Below are positions 1 to 9,233 of a stretch of DNA of 64,000 nucleotides, piece by piece (the first letter of the stretch is position 1; the number at the start of each line of letters is the position of its first letter). The DNA is from Aliiroseovarius lamellibrachiae (lineage in GTDB: Bacteria; Pseudomonadota; Alphaproteobacteria; Rhodobacterales; Rhodobacteraceae): contig NZ_JAHEVJ010000005.1 of the NCBI RefSeq assembly GCF_018599245.1, positions 124,001-188,000 on the forward strand. The letters are read 5' to 3'. A model generated the notes under the pieces. That model did not search any database and had not been told where the DNA came from. It saw only the letters and a program-made list of their open reading frames with translations. Both the position numbers and the translations under genes were made by a program.

Positions 1-354
1 ATTAAGAACTACACGCGCAATAAGTGCGTCGACAAAAGTCACCCGCGGATAATAAAGCAAACTCTTGGAAAATCGAATCGATGTCGCGGTTTTTCGGGAA
101 AGATCCATAAAGGCTGAAAAGGGCAAAAAACCCGAAGCGTAAAAGAGTGCAAAGCTATCACCCAAGCCGGGCGCGCGCAAAGCAAGCGAGAAAACAAAGG
201 TTAGGATTGCAACGCCGCCTACCGGTTCAGCCAGCGCCCAAAAATATCCCATGATGGAGTTGCCGTAGGTCGACGACATCTCTCTGAGCATCAGGGCTGA
301 AATTGCCCTGAGACCACGGTAAGATGACGCAGAGGCTGGTTGGGGGTTCGACAT
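1..354 (-). CDS. kpsM: Capsule polysaccharide ABC transporter permease, KpsM-like (partial, runs off left edge)
   Basis: Reading the minus strand from ATG at 354-352 gives 118 codons with no stop before the window edge, so the C-terminal part is missing. The N-terminal region (LRGLRAISALMLREMSSTYG-like, then a segment containing GYFWALAEPVGG) is typical of ABC-2 type polysaccharide export permeases: a cytoplasmic amphipathic start, then a hydrophobic segment around residues 30-50 and another around 62-75. KpsM forms the inner-membrane channel with the ATPase KpsT and exports lipid-linked capsule. It is divergent from the kpsE-kpsT-kpsD genes, with 118 bp between the two starts that must hold both promoters. 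Family assignment is good; the exact exported polymer is unknown. Confidence 0.82.
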   Translation of the reverse strand, partial: MSNPQPASASSYRGLRAISALMLREMSSTYGNSIMGYFWALAEPVGGVAILTFVFSLALRAPGLGDSFALFYASGFLPFSAFMDLSRKTATSIRFSKSLLYYPRVTFVDALIARVVLN

Positions 355-472
355 AAGTATTTACCCGTTGATACTGCACGTCCAATAACAGATAAGAGCG
401 AGTGGGTCCATAAGGCACTCGCGGACAGACGTAATTGCTTTTTAATTGGCATTTACACAAAAGGGTAAAAAG

Positions 473-1654
473 ATGAAAGACGGTAAAGCGCCTGCGGCAG
501 CTGCATCTAACAACACGACCGCTGCGCCACAAAAACCAAAACCAGCTTCGGCTGCTAAAATGAAACCGCGCCATCGTCGGGTAATCTATGCCTTTTATCT
601 TTCAGTATTAGTTCCAACCATCGCTGCAGCAGTCTATCTTTTTGTCTTCGCGAAAGATCAATACGCCTCAACAATGGGGTTTTCTGTCCAATCACAGGAA
701 ACTAGATCACCGATTGACCTTCTTGGCGGGATTACACAGCTTACAGGTAATACGGGTTCAGACACTGACATCCTGTTCGAATTTATGCAAAGTCAACGCT
801 TGGTTCAAAATGTGGATGCGGCGCTGGATCTACGAAGCAAATACTACCAGCCCTCCGACCCTTTCTTTAGCCTCTCGAATGATGCTTCTATTGAGCAGTT
901 GGTGAAATACTGGTCTCGTATTGTGAATATCTATTACAGTAAATCAACAGGGCTAATCGAAGTCCGCGTCACCGCGTACGACCCCAAAGATGCACAAATG
1001 ATCGGCCAAGCCATCTATGACGAAAGCGTGCGGATGATCAACGACCTGTCGACTACAGCTCGTAACGATGCAACGCGCTATGCCCGTGAAGAGCTGCAGC
1101 TCGCAAAGGATAGAATGAAGAGGTCACGCGAAGCCATCCAAAGGTTCCGTCTCAGTACACAGATTGTTGACCCACAAGTGGATATCGTGGGCCGTATGGG
1201 GGTTCTCAATTCGCTGCAGGAACAATTGGCCACCGCGCAAATCGAGCTTGATTTGCTATTTCAAACTGCGGGAACAGGGGACCCTCGCGTCAAACAAGTC
1301 GAACGCCGGGTTAGCGTTATCCAGAAACGCTTGGACTCCGAACGTGAACGCTTTAGTTCCGCAGAGGGTGATACTTCTGGCGCCTACGCTACTTTGGTCG
1401 GTGAATATGAAAGACTGTCAGTTGATCGACAATTTGCTGAAACGTCCTACCTCTCTGCCCTCAGCTCACTAGACACCGCCGTAGCTGATGCAGCCCGAAA
1501 ATCACGATATCTGGCCGCTTATATCGAACCTACGCTTGCGGAAACCGCTGAGTACCCACGCCGCGTAATCGCATTGGCCACTCTCGCGGGTTTTCTTTTT
1601 GCAGCTTGGGCGATTTCTGTAATGATCTACTACTCAATCCGCGACCGCAGGTGA
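473..1654 (+). CDS. kpsE: Capsule export inner-membrane periplasmic adaptor, KpsE/polysaccharide co-polymerase
   Basis: The 393-residue protein has an Ala/Pro/Lys-rich cytoplasmic N-terminus, one membrane segment at about residues 38-57, a long periplasmic region rich in charged helices (about 180-300, coiled-coil-like), and a second membrane segment close to the C-terminus ending in IRDRR. This two-TM hairpin layout is that of KpsE/BexC/CtrB proteins, which bridge the KpsMT transporter and the outer-membrane exporter. An upstream in-frame TTG at 446 is possible, but the ATG at 473 lies after an A/G-rich stretch and gives the usual N-terminus. It ends 6 bp before kpsT, so the two are co-transcribed. 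Confidence 0.85.
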   Translation: MKDGKAPAAAASNNTTAAPQKPKPASAAKMKPRHRRVIYAFYLSVLVPTIAAAVYLFVFAKDQYASTMGFSVQSQETRSPIDLLGGITQLTGNTGSDTDILFEFMQSQRLVQNVDAALDLRSKYYQPSDPFFSLSNDASIEQLVKYWSRIVNIYYSKSTGLIEVRVTAYDPKDAQMIGQAIYDESVRMINDLSTTARNDATRYAREELQLAKDRMKRSREAIQRFRLSTQIVDPQVDIVGRMGVLNSLQEQLATAQIELDLLFQTAGTGDPRVKQVERRVSVIQKRLDSERERFSSAEGDTSGAYATLVGEYERLSVDRQFAETSYLSALSSLDTAVADAARKSRYLAAYIEPTLAETAEYPRRVIALATLAGFLFAAWAISVMIYYSIRDRR

Positions 1655-1660
1655 CACGCC

Positions 1661-2314
1661 GTGATTGAACTCGTCAACTTAACAAAATACTTCTACTTGC
1701 GCGGCTCACGCACGATAGTTGCCGATAGTATCAATGCAGTCTTTCCCTCAGGAAAAACAGTTGCATTGCTTGGTCGAAACGGCGCGGGGAAATCCAGTCT
1801 CTTGCGTATGATCGCAGGCACCGTGTGGCCCTCTAGTGGCGAAATCAAAATCACCGGAAGCATGTCTTGGCCGGTGGGCTTTGCAGGCTCGTTTCATGGC
1901 GACCTAACCGGATCTCAAAACGCAAGTTTTATTGCAAGAATCTATGGCGTAGATACCCAAGAGCTGCGCGAATACGTTCAAGATTTTGCAGAACTCGGGC
2001 AGCACTTTCACCTCCCCGTTCGCAGCTACTCATCAGGCATGCGATCACGTTTGGCTTTTGGTATATCCATGGGCATCCAGTTCGACACTTATTTGGTAGA
2101 TGAGGTGACATCCGTTGGCGACGCAGCGTTTCGGCGTAAAAGCCGCGAGGTGCTTGTCGACCGCATGAAAAGCAGTGGTGCAATCATGGTTTCGCATGAT
2201 ATGGGAATTATCCAGGACGTCTGCGATCATGCGGCGATACTCGAAAAAGGTAAAATGATATATTTTGAAGATGTTAAAGCCGCGATAGCCGCACACCGCG
2301 AATTGATGCTTTAA
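1661..2314 (+). CDS. kpsT: Capsule polysaccharide export ATPase, KpsT-like
   Basis: This 217-residue ATP-binding subunit has a Walker A motif GRNGAGKSS (about residues 38-46), an ABC signature YSSGMRSRLAFG near residue 130, and a Walker B with the KpsT/Wzt-type continuation YLVDEVTSVGD. Length and motifs match the ATPases of polysaccharide ABC exporters (KpsT, CtrD, BexA) rather than importers. It starts with GTG six bases after the kpsE stop and would pair with the divergently encoded KpsM permease. There is no C-terminal carbohydrate-binding extension, so it is of the capsule type and not the O-antigen Wzt type. Confidence 0.9.
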   Translation: MIELVNLTKYFYLRGSRTIVADSINAVFPSGKTVALLGRNGAGKSSLLRMIAGTVWPSSGEIKITGSMSWPVGFAGSFHGDLTGSQNASFIARIYGVDTQELREYVQDFAELGQHFHLPVRSYSSGMRSRLAFGISMGIQFDTYLVDEVTSVGDAAFRRKSREVLVDRMKSSGAIMVSHDMGIIQDVCDHAAILEKGKMIYFEDVKAAIAAHRELML

Positions 2315-2425
2315 TTATATGTGGCACTTATACGTCCAATTATTTAAACTGCAGTTCTCCTGTTGAGCGTCACACATGATGCTTCTAAGTTGGCACCACA
2401 GCAGGGTGGAAAAAGGAAGCAATGT

Positions 2426-3532
2426 ATGTTGCGTCTAGTTTTGTCAGTCGGTGCGATTGCACTTCTATCAGCATGCAATCTTCCACGCGGGGCCGCATTG
2501 CAGTCGGAAATTGTAGCGGCAGCAAACGCCCCAACTCCACAGATCGCTTTGTATCAAGTTGATCGCAGCACTTTGCCAGAATATCAAGCTTGGCCAATGA
2601 CGGGTGGGGTCAAAAACCACGGCTGGTTGCGGCACAAACACCAAGGCCCTGAAAATGCCATTTCCGCTGGGGACGAAATCTCCATTGTGATCTGGGACAG
2701 CGAAGAGGCCTCTCTTTTGTCTGGTCGCGGAAACCGCGCCACCCAAATGAAATCTCTGAAAGTCTCCACTGGCGGAACAGTCTTTTTGCCTTTTGCAGGT
2801 GCAGTTCAGGTGGCGGGTCTATCCGAAACCAGCGCGCGCAATCGCATTCAACGCAAGATGTCCGAGGTAGTGCCCTCGGCTCAGGTTCAGCTTGCCGTAA
2901 CCAAAGGGGCCAAAGGCTCCGTATCCGTTGTTTCAGGCGTTTTGCGCCCCGGCAGCTATCCAGTCGACTCCTCACATTTCACTGTGCTGAACGCCGTGGC
3001 CACAGCAGGCGGGGCAAATGCGCGGATTGAAAACCCACAGCTGCGCTTAATTCGAGCAGGCAAAGTCTACACCAAGTCCATGTCTGCACTTTTAGAGAAC
3101 CCAGACCTTGATACTGTGCTGCGCGGCGGGGATAAATTGTCCGTCGAAACAGATAAGCGCTACTTCCGGTCGCTTGGTGCCGCAGCAAAAGAAGCCATCA
3201 TACCGTTTAGCAAAGACGAGATCAGCGCATTGGATGCAATGTCAATGATTGGCGGCTTATCAGAAAAACGCGCCAACCTGAAAGGGATTATGGTGTTGCG
3301 GGACTACGATGCCGCGCATGTTCGCCAAGATGGAAGCGGCCCTTCAAATGAACGTTCGGTTTTTGTCTTTGATTTGGCCTCAGCAGATGGGCTGTTCAGC
3401 GCGGGCGAGTTTGCAATCCACCCCAAAGACACCGTTCTTGTGACCGAAACCTCGATCGCATCGGCCACCACGGCCCTGACCGTCTTGTCTCGATTGGCTG
3501 GCATAGCATCAGATGTGAATTCGCTGAACTAA
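2426..3532 (+). CDS. kpsD: Outer-membrane polysaccharide export lipoprotein, KpsD/Wza family
   Basis: The chosen ATG at 2426 is preceded by AAAAAGGAAGC and starts a lipoprotein signal peptide ending in LLSAC, giving 368 residues; the longer TTG start at 2363 would bury the signal. The mature part carries a Poly_export domain (from GDEISIVIW) followed by SLBB-like segments (for example GVLRPGSYPVDSS), as in Wza/KpsD/CtrA outer-membrane export channels. It lies 111 bp after kpsT in the same direction and completes a KpsM-E-T-D style envelope-spanning exporter. A strong terminator follows. No kpsS/kpsC lipid-linker genes are seen in the window. Confidence 0.85.
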   Translation: MLRLVLSVGAIALLSACNLPRGAALQSEIVAAANAPTPQIALYQVDRSTLPEYQAWPMTGGVKNHGWLRHKHQGPENAISAGDEISIVIWDSEEASLLSGRGNRATQMKSLKVSTGGTVFLPFAGAVQVAGLSETSARNRIQRKMSEVVPSAQVQLAVTKGAKGSVSVVSGVLRPGSYPVDSSHFTVLNAVATAGGANARIENPQLRLIRAGKVYTKSMSALLENPDLDTVLRGGDKLSVETDKRYFRSLGAAAKEAIIPFSKDEISALDAMSMIGGLSEKRANLKGIMVLRDYDAAHVRQDGSGPSNERSVFVFDLASADGLFSAGEFAIHPKDTVLVTETSIASATTALTVLSRLAGIASDVNSLN

Positions 3533-3560
3533 CTTGCGCAATCCCAGTTTCAAAAACCCG

Positions 3561-3603
3561 AATGGCGTTCGCCGCACTTAGCGGCCAACGCCATTTTCGT
3601 TTC
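3561..3603 (+). terminator. Rho-independent terminator after kpsD
   Basis: Nested inverted repeats AATGGCGTT/AACGCCATT enclose GCCGC/GCGGC, followed by TTTCGTTT. The hairpin lies 28 bp after the kpsD stop and separates the capsule export genes from pncA. Confidence 0.75.
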
Positions 3604-3718
3604 CGGCACACGGTCTGCATCACCAAGTCATATGCACAGACAGCCATTTGGTAACGGACCCAAAAGCTTGACCCTCGTGTTCACGCAACTTACCCATATA
3701 AAAAAGATGGAGCCAAAG

Positions 3719-4324
3719 ATGCGCGACGCCACCCACGCCCTGATTGTCATTGATGTTCAAAACGATTTCTGCCCCGGTGGCGCGCTGGCCGTCGCCGATG
3801 GCGATGCAATTATCGCCCCAATCAACGCCGCATTGGCGGAGTATCCTGTCAAAGTGTTCACCCAAGACTGGCATCCGGTAGGGCACAGCTCGTTTGCCAC
3901 ATCGCACACAGGAAAAGCTCCGTTTGAGACCACCGAAATGCCTTACGGCACACAAGTTCTGTGGCCAGATCACTGCGAGCAAGGATCCAATGGCGCCGCA
4001 TTCCACCCTGATCTGAACACCACGCCGGGAGATCTTGTGATCCGCAAAGGCTTCCGCCCCCAGATCGACAGTTATTCCGCGTTTTTCGAAAATGACCGCA
4101 TCACACCAACCGGGCTCGAGGGCTATTTGCGCACAAGGGGTGTCACCCATCTAACCCTTGTGGGGCTGGCCACCGATTTCTGCGTTGCCTATTCCGCCAT
4201 CGACGGCGCGACCCTTGGCTTTGACGTCACCGTTGACACGACCCTGTGCCGCGCCATTGATCTGGACGGATCGTTGCAGGTCGCTCTGGATCAGATGAAG
4301 GCCGCAGGCGTCACGCTGGTCTGA
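3719..4324 (+). CDS. pncA: Nicotinamidase
   Basis: This isochorismatase-fold protein of about 201 residues hydrolyses nicotinamide to nicotinate in NAD salvage. The catalytic Asp lies in LIVIDVQNDFCPGG near the N-terminus, the metal-binding D-x-H in TQDWHPVGHSSF, the catalytic Lys in IRKGF and the nucleophilic Cys in GLATDFCV. I prefer the ATG at 3719 because GGAG lies six bases upstream; another in-frame ATG is at 3707. It is followed by pncB, which uses its product. Confidence 0.92.
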   Translation: MRDATHALIVIDVQNDFCPGGALAVADGDAIIAPINAALAEYPVKVFTQDWHPVGHSSFATSHTGKAPFETTEMPYGTQVLWPDHCEQGSNGAAFHPDLNTTPGDLVIRKGFRPQIDSYSAFFENDRITPTGLEGYLRTRGVTHLTLVGLATDFCVAYSAIDGATLGFDVTVDTTLCRAIDLDGSLQVALDQMKAAGVTLV

Positions 4325-4389
4325 TCCGGATGCACCCAAGCCTATACAAGCACATCCCGCCATGCTCTAACAAGATTTCATAGAAATGG

Positions 4390-5691
4390 ATGGCCCCGAT
4401 GGTTGATATTGCAACCCGTGTTTTTGATCACAACTGGAAAATCGACCCCATCGTGCGGTCATTGATCGACACGGATTTCTACAAGCTTTTGATGTGCCAA
4501 TCGGTATTTCGCAACAAACGCGACACGCAGGTGACATTCAGCCTGATCAACCGATCAAAACATGTGCCCCTTGCCGACCTGATCGACGAAGGCGAGCTGC
4601 GCGAACAGCTGGATCACATCCGCACACTCAGCCTGTCGCGGGGCGAAAGCACATGGCTGCGCGGCAATACGTTTTATGGCAAACGCCAGATGTTCCGATC
4701 TGATTTCATGGAGTGGTTCGAAAATCTGCGTCTTCCACCCTATCATCTGGAACGTGTCGGGGATCAGTATGAGCTGACCTTTGAAGGGTCGTGGCCCGAA
4801 GTGATGATGTGGGAAATTCCGGCGCTGGCTGTGCTGATGGAACTGCGGGGACGCGCCGTTTTGCGCGATATGGGGCGGTTTGAACTGCAGGTGCTATATG
4901 CCCGGGCCATGACCCGCACTTGGGAAAAAATCGAGAAACTGCGCAAGTTAGACGGGCTGAAACTGGCTGACTTTGGCACCCGTCGACGGCATTCGTTTTT
5001 GTGGCAAGACTGGTCCGTACAGGCCATGATTGAAGGGCTGGGCGACGCCTTTGTCGGCACCTCAAACTGCCGCATTGCGATGAAACGCGACATTGAGGCG
5101 ATCGGCACAAACGCGCATGAATTGCCGATGGTCTATGCCGCTTTGGCCAAGGGCGACACAGCCCTGCGACAAGCCCCTTATGATGTGTTGGCGGACTGGC
5201 AGGAAGAACACGACGGCAACCTGCGCATCATCCTGCCTGACACCTATGGCACCAGCGGGTTTCTGGACGGCGCGCCCGATTGGCTGGCCGGTTGGACCGG
5301 GATGCGCATCGACAGCGGTGATCCCGCGACGGGCGCCGAGACGGCCATTCAGTGGTGGAAAGACCGGGGCGAAGATCCGCGCGACAAGATGGTGATTTTT
5401 TCGGACGGTCTTGATGCTGACAAAATCATTGAGCTTCATCAACAGTTTGCCGACCGCGTCAAAGTCAGCTTTGGCTGGGGTACCATGTTGACCAATGATT
5501 TCAAAGGGCTTGTGCCAAATGATGCGCTGGCGCCATTCTCGCTGGTCTGCAAAGCCATTTCTGCCGACGGGAATCCCACCGTCAAACTGTCAGACAACCC
5601 CAACAAAGCCATGGGCCCTTCGGATGAGATTGCGCGTTATAAGCGCGTGTTTGGGGTTGGTAAGCAGGATCCGCAGGAGGTTTTGGTGTGA
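4390..5691 (+). CDS. pncB: Nicotinate phosphoribosyltransferase
   Basis: This 433-residue protein matches the full length of bacterial PncB, which converts nicotinate and PRPP to nicotinate mononucleotide. Recognisable blocks are LIDTDFYKLLMCQSVF at the N-terminus, the central FGTRRRHSFLWQDW segment (a conserved active-site block in this family), and IDSGDPATGAE plus IIFSDGLDADKI-like phosphate-binding segments further on. It lies 65 bp downstream of pncA, forming the second step of the same nicotinamide salvage route. The start could also be the ATG three codons in. Confidence 0.93.
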   Translation: MAPMVDIATRVFDHNWKIDPIVRSLIDTDFYKLLMCQSVFRNKRDTQVTFSLINRSKHVPLADLIDEGELREQLDHIRTLSLSRGESTWLRGNTFYGKRQMFRSDFMEWFENLRLPPYHLERVGDQYELTFEGSWPEVMMWEIPALAVLMELRGRAVLRDMGRFELQVLYARAMTRTWEKIEKLRKLDGLKLADFGTRRRHSFLWQDWSVQAMIEGLGDAFVGTSNCRIAMKRDIEAIGTNAHELPMVYAALAKGDTALRQAPYDVLADWQEEHDGNLRIILPDTYGTSGFLDGAPDWLAGWTGMRIDSGDPATGAETAIQWWKDRGEDPRDKMVIFSDGLDADKIIELHQQFADRVKVSFGWGTMLTNDFKGLVPNDALAPFSLVCKAISADGNPTVKLSDNPNKAMGPSDEIARYKRVFGVGKQDPQEVLV

Positions 5692-5756
5692 CAGACAACT
5701 CTGGTAGCGGATCGTAGCGCCAATGCAGCAGTAATCATAGCGTCACAAAGCTTCTC

Positions 5757-5785
5757 TTGCAGAATACGTTGGATGGTTTTATGTC
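5757..5785 (+). promoter_or_regulatory. Possible sigma-70 promoter for the ACP operon
   Basis: TTGCAG at 5757-5762 and TATGTC at 5780-5785 are separated by 17 bp, 19 bp upstream of the ACP start. The match is partial, so this is a suggestion only. Confidence 0.3.
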
Positions 5786-5803
5786 CATCTGAAAGCCATT
5801 GTC

Positions 5804-6061
5804 ATGGGAATGAATATGTCAACTGATAACAATGAAAAGCTAGTTGGGGCCTTTGTTGAGGCTCTGCAAATCGAAGCAATTACTGTGACGGATGAGTTGC
5901 AATACAACACCATCAAAGAGTGGGATTCTGTTGCGCACATGACATTGGTCGCCGCATTGGAAGAGGTTTTCGACATTATGCTCGACACCGATGATATCAT
6001 TGACATGTCTAGCGTTGGGAAGGCTAAGGAAATCCTGGGACGATATGACGTTAATTTCTGA
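5804..6061 (+). CDS. Acyl carrier protein (stand-alone)
   Basis: A small acidic protein of 85 residues with the phosphopantetheine attachment motif EWDSVAHM; Ser42 is the predicted 4'-phosphopantetheine site. The flanking helices (VTDELQYN before, AALEEVFDIMLDTDDII after) match the four-helix ACP fold. It is not in a fab gene cluster but heads an operon with a FabG-like reductase, an AMP-forming ligase and a LuxE homologue. It is therefore probably a dedicated carrier for an acyl group made or activated by those enzymes. The start may instead be the ATG at 5816. Confidence 0.88.
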   Translation: MGMNMSTDNNEKLVGAFVEALQIEAITVTDELQYNTIKEWDSVAHMTLVAALEEVFDIMLDTDDIIDMSSVGKAKEILGRYDVNF

Positions 6062-6794
6062 TCGCTTTCAATTAACGGACCAAGTGGCGCTCGTGACGGG
6101 TGCCAGTCGTGGAATCGGAGCTGGAATTGCACGCCTTTACGCAGAAGCCGGCGCTCATGTTTGGTTGTCTAGTCGCAATATTGCGGATGTAGAAGCGCTT
6201 GCAGAAGAACTTCCAAATGCGCGCGCCATTACATTAGACGTTAGCGACGCCGCATCGGTCAAAGCTGCTATAATGACCATCCGCAAAGAGGCCGGACGGC
6301 TTGATGTGCTTGTCAACAACGCGGGGGTTATGCGCCCAGCGATGCTTGCAATGTCGTCAGAAGCGGATCTGGATATGATGCTGGACACGAACTTGAAAGG
6401 CGCATTCCTTTGCGCCCAACTTGCGGGTCGCTTAATGGTCGGCAAAAAGCACGGCGTCATTTTGAATATGGCCTCAATTATGGGGCGCATTGGCGCTCCG
6501 GGACATTCTGCCTATTGCGCAACCAAAGCTGGTATGATCGGATTAACCCATGCTTTGGCAAAAGAGCTTGCCCCCCACAACATCCGCGTCAACGCACTGG
6601 CACCCGGGTTTATTGAAACCGACTTAACCTCGGATATTTCTGGTGATGCCCGCGAACACGCGCTTGCAGAGATTGGCCTGGGCCGCTTTGGCACAATTGA
6701 GGATGTCGCAAACGCGGCGCTCTTCTTAGCAAGCCCCGCAGCGGCTTATGTGACAGGGCAGGTGCTCGGCATCGACGGCGCCATGCAAATCTGA
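6045..6794 (+). CDS. Short-chain dehydrogenase/reductase, FabG-like
   Basis: This 249-residue classical SDR carries the NAD(P) motif TGASRGIG at residues 18-25, NNAG in the middle, and the catalytic triad Ser144, Tyr157 and Lys161 (SAYCATKAG). The ending YVTGQVLGIDGAM is typical of FabG-type 3-oxoacyl-ACP reductases. The ATG at 6045 overlaps the end of the ACP gene by 17 bp, which indicates translational coupling and suggests an ACP-bound 3-oxoacyl substrate. The exact substrate is not known; a dedicated sugar or alcohol dehydrogenase role cannot be excluded. Confidence 0.86.
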   Translation: MTLISDRFQLTDQVALVTGASRGIGAGIARLYAEAGAHVWLSSRNIADVEALAEELPNARAITLDVSDAASVKAAIMTIRKEAGRLDVLVNNAGVMRPAMLAMSSEADLDMMLDTNLKGAFLCAQLAGRLMVGKKHGVILNMASIMGRIGAPGHSAYCATKAGMIGLTHALAKELAPHNIRVNALAPGFIETDLTSDISGDAREHALAEIGLGRFGTIEDVANAALFLASPAAAYVTGQVLGIDGAMQI

Positions 6795-6801
6795 GGAAGC
6801 T

Positions 6802-8142
6802 ATGCTTTGTGAATTACGACCAAAGAATGTGTCGCCTGAGGCAATACTAGCGCAAGACGATACAGGTGCTCGGCTCTGCTACGGCGACTTGGATGCTCTT
6901 AGAGACCGTTGGGCCGCACAGGTGCCCGGCCGGCAGATTGTTGCATTGCTTTGTGCCAACACCGTGCCGATGTTGGGTGCATATATTGGGTTGCAGGCGG
7001 CGGGCCACACCGTGTTGTTGTTGTCATCCAAGATTGCCAAATCAACGCTGGATAGCTTGACGCAATTATACCAAATTGGCGCAATCGTCCAACCAGGCCC
7101 AGAAGACGCCATTGTGGAGCTGCGCACTGATGTAACGGCCCCTGATTTACATCCTGATCTCTCAGTTTGCTTGTCTACATCCGGCTCAACCGGCTCCCCC
7201 AAACTGGTCCGCTTTACGGCAAAGCAATTGGCGGAAAACGCACTTTCAATTGCCAGCTATCTTAATCTAACACCTGACGAAAAGCCCCTCGCCCACCTTC
7301 CGTTTGAGTACTCGTTTGGGCTGTCCGTTCTCCACAGCCATATGGCTGTTGGTGCAACGCTATTGCTGACAGAACATTCCGTTATGCAAAAACAGTTCTG
7401 GGAACGTTTCGAACATGCAACGAGCGTTGCAGGCGTTCCGTTTCACTTTGAAATGCTTCTAAGAATGCGACTGGGGCGAAAATCTCTGCCGAACTTACGT
7501 ACTCTCACACAAGCCGGCGGTCGTTTGGAACGAAAAGACGCTGAAGCGATGCATACCATTGCCACAGAAAAAGGGTGGAAGTTCCACATTATGTACGGCC
7601 AAACTGAGGCCGGGCCACGGATTAGCTGGTTACCTTTTGATAAAATGGCATCACATTTTGACTGTATTGGTTATGCCATTCCTGGCGTGTCGTTAGAGCG
7701 CTCAAGCGAGGGAAATTTGGTTGTCAACAGCCCCTCAATTATGATGGGCTATGCCGAGACTGCCGATGACCTTTCCAAAGGCGACCAAATGGCTGGAAAA
7801 CTGATGACTGGTGATCTGGTCGAAGAACCCGAGTTGGGACTATTTCGGATCATTGGTCGAAAGAACCGGTTTATTAAGTTGCAAGGCAACCGTGTGAGCC
7901 TCTCGGACGTTGAAATCAAGCTAGGGGAACTGGGTTTTCCTGTTTGCTGCTCTGGTGAAGATGACACGCTTGTGGTGTTCACTGAGCAAAGCGATACCGA
8001 CATCATCCGCAGCACCGCCATCGGCTTGTTTTCGTTTCCAACACGGTCCCTTAAGGTGGTGCATATCGAAGCCTTTCCACGAAGGTCAAATGAAAAAATT
8101 GACTATGCGGCACTGCAACTTTTGGCGCAGGAAGAGATTTGA
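6802..8142 (+). CDS. AMP-forming acyl ligase of the ANL superfamily
   Basis: At 446 residues this is a short adenylate-forming enzyme. The P-loop-like A3 motif LSTSGSTGSPK is at about 124-134, the A5 motif is MYGQTEAG, the A7 motif TGDLVE, A8 is GRKNRFIKLQGNRVSL, and the C-terminal catalytic lysine is in RRSNEKIDY. These motifs show it adenylates a carboxylate and probably transfers the acyl group to a thiol, most simply the phosphopantetheine of the ACP two genes upstream. GAGGAAGC precedes the ATG, seven bases after the SDR stop. Substrate chain length cannot be read from sequence. Confidence 0.85.
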   Translation: MLCELRPKNVSPEAILAQDDTGARLCYGDLDALRDRWAAQVPGRQIVALLCANTVPMLGAYIGLQAAGHTVLLLSSKIAKSTLDSLTQLYQIGAIVQPGPEDAIVELRTDVTAPDLHPDLSVCLSTSGSTGSPKLVRFTAKQLAENALSIASYLNLTPDEKPLAHLPFEYSFGLSVLHSHMAVGATLLLTEHSVMQKQFWERFEHATSVAGVPFHFEMLLRMRLGRKSLPNLRTLTQAGGRLERKDAEAMHTIATEKGWKFHIMYGQTEAGPRISWLPFDKMASHFDCIGYAIPGVSLERSSEGNLVVNSPSIMMGYAETADDLSKGDQMAGKLMTGDLVEEPELGLFRIIGRKNRFIKLQGNRVSLSDVEIKLGELGFPVCCSGEDDTLVVFTEQSDTDIIRSTAIGLFSFPTRSLKVVHIEAFPRRSNEKIDYAALQLLAQEEI

Positions 8143-8144
8143 TA

Positions 8145-9233
8145 ATGTCTGATCAGCTAGAAACCCTTTTCACCCAACCGGTCTATGCATTTAAGCAAAG
8201 TGAAAAGGAAAAGACGCTGCTTGCTGCCTTGAATGAGCTGGAAGCCCATCATCGCGCGCATTGCTCTGCTTATTCTGCAATTACCGCAACTAAAAACGCC
8301 CCAAATAGCGTTGAAAAACTGGCTGACCTTCCGTTTTTGCCAGTTCGCCTTTTTAAATCACATCTTCTTGAATCGATTTCACCTGAAGACAGATTCAAAA
8401 TGCTGGCGTCATCTGGCACCACAGGTCAGCAGGTGTCGCGCATTTCCCTGGACCGCAGAACCGCAGGATATCAGACCAAAGCTATGGTTCAAATCATGCA
8501 AAGCTTCCTAGGCAAGCAACGCATGCCAATGCTGGTTCTGGATCACCCATCCGTCGTCAAAGACCGTTTGAACTTTTCCGCCCGTGGCGCGGGTATCCTT
8601 GGTATGGCCAATTTTGGACGAAAGCATTGCTATGCCCTGCACGATGAAACAATGCAGCCGAATTGGGACGCTATAGATCCGTTCCTTGAAGAGTTTGGCG
8701 ATGGGCCAGTTTTCCTGTTTGGGTTTACATTCATGGCTTGGAAATACTTTGTGCGCGCGCTCGAAGAAAGCGGACGAACGGTCAATATTCCAAACGGAAT
8801 TCTGGTTCATTCTGGTGGCTGGAAAAAGCTGTTGAGTGAAGCCGTTGACAATGACGCTTTTAAGCAACGAACAAAAGCTGTGACGGGGATTTCAAAAATC
8901 CACAACTTTTACGGCATGGTCGAACAGGTTGGCTCTATTTTTGTAGAATGCGAAGCAGGCCGCCTTCACGCTCCGTCGTTCGCTGACGTTATCATCAGAC
9001 GAGCACAAGATTGGAGTGTTGCGGATCACGGCGAAGAAGGCTTGATCCAAGTCCTTTCGTGTCTGCCCCACAGCTATCCCGGACACTCACTTTTGACAGA
9101 AGACCTGGGGCAAATAACCGGAGTAGACGATTGCCCATGTGGCCGTAACGGGCACACATTCGCGGTACATGGTCGGCTTCCAAAAGCAGAAATCCGCGGC
9201 TGTTCAGATACTTTTGATGGAGCAGCCTCATGA
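8145..9233 (+). CDS. LuxE-like acyl-protein synthetase / acyltransferase
   Basis: The 362-residue protein shows the LuxE/PaaK-type adenylation motif SSGTTGQQ at about residues 89-96 and ends with a CPCGRNG block followed by RGCSDTF. Cys353, ten residues from the C-terminus, is in the position of the acylated cysteine of luminescence LuxE. LuxE activates a fatty acid with ATP, holds it on that cysteine and passes it to the reductase LuxC. A LuxC homologue is encoded at 28056-29300, but there is no luciferase or LuxD in the window. ATG at 8145 is preceded by AGGAAGAG and nearly abuts the ligase stop. A role in glycan acyl modification is inferred from context. Confidence 0.8.
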   Translation: MSDQLETLFTQPVYAFKQSEKEKTLLAALNELEAHHRAHCSAYSAITATKNAPNSVEKLADLPFLPVRLFKSHLLESISPEDRFKMLASSGTTGQQVSRISLDRRTAGYQTKAMVQIMQSFLGKQRMPMLVLDHPSVVKDRLNFSARGAGILGMANFGRKHCYALHDETMQPNWDAIDPFLEEFGDGPVFLFGFTFMAWKYFVRALEESGRTVNIPNGILVHSGGWKKLLSEAVDNDAFKQRTKAVTGISKIHNFYGMVEQVGSIFVECEAGRLHAPSFADVIIRRAQDWSVADHGEEGLIQVLSCLPHSYPGHSLLTEDLGQITGVDDCPCGRNGHTFAVHGRLPKAEIRGCSDTFDGAAS

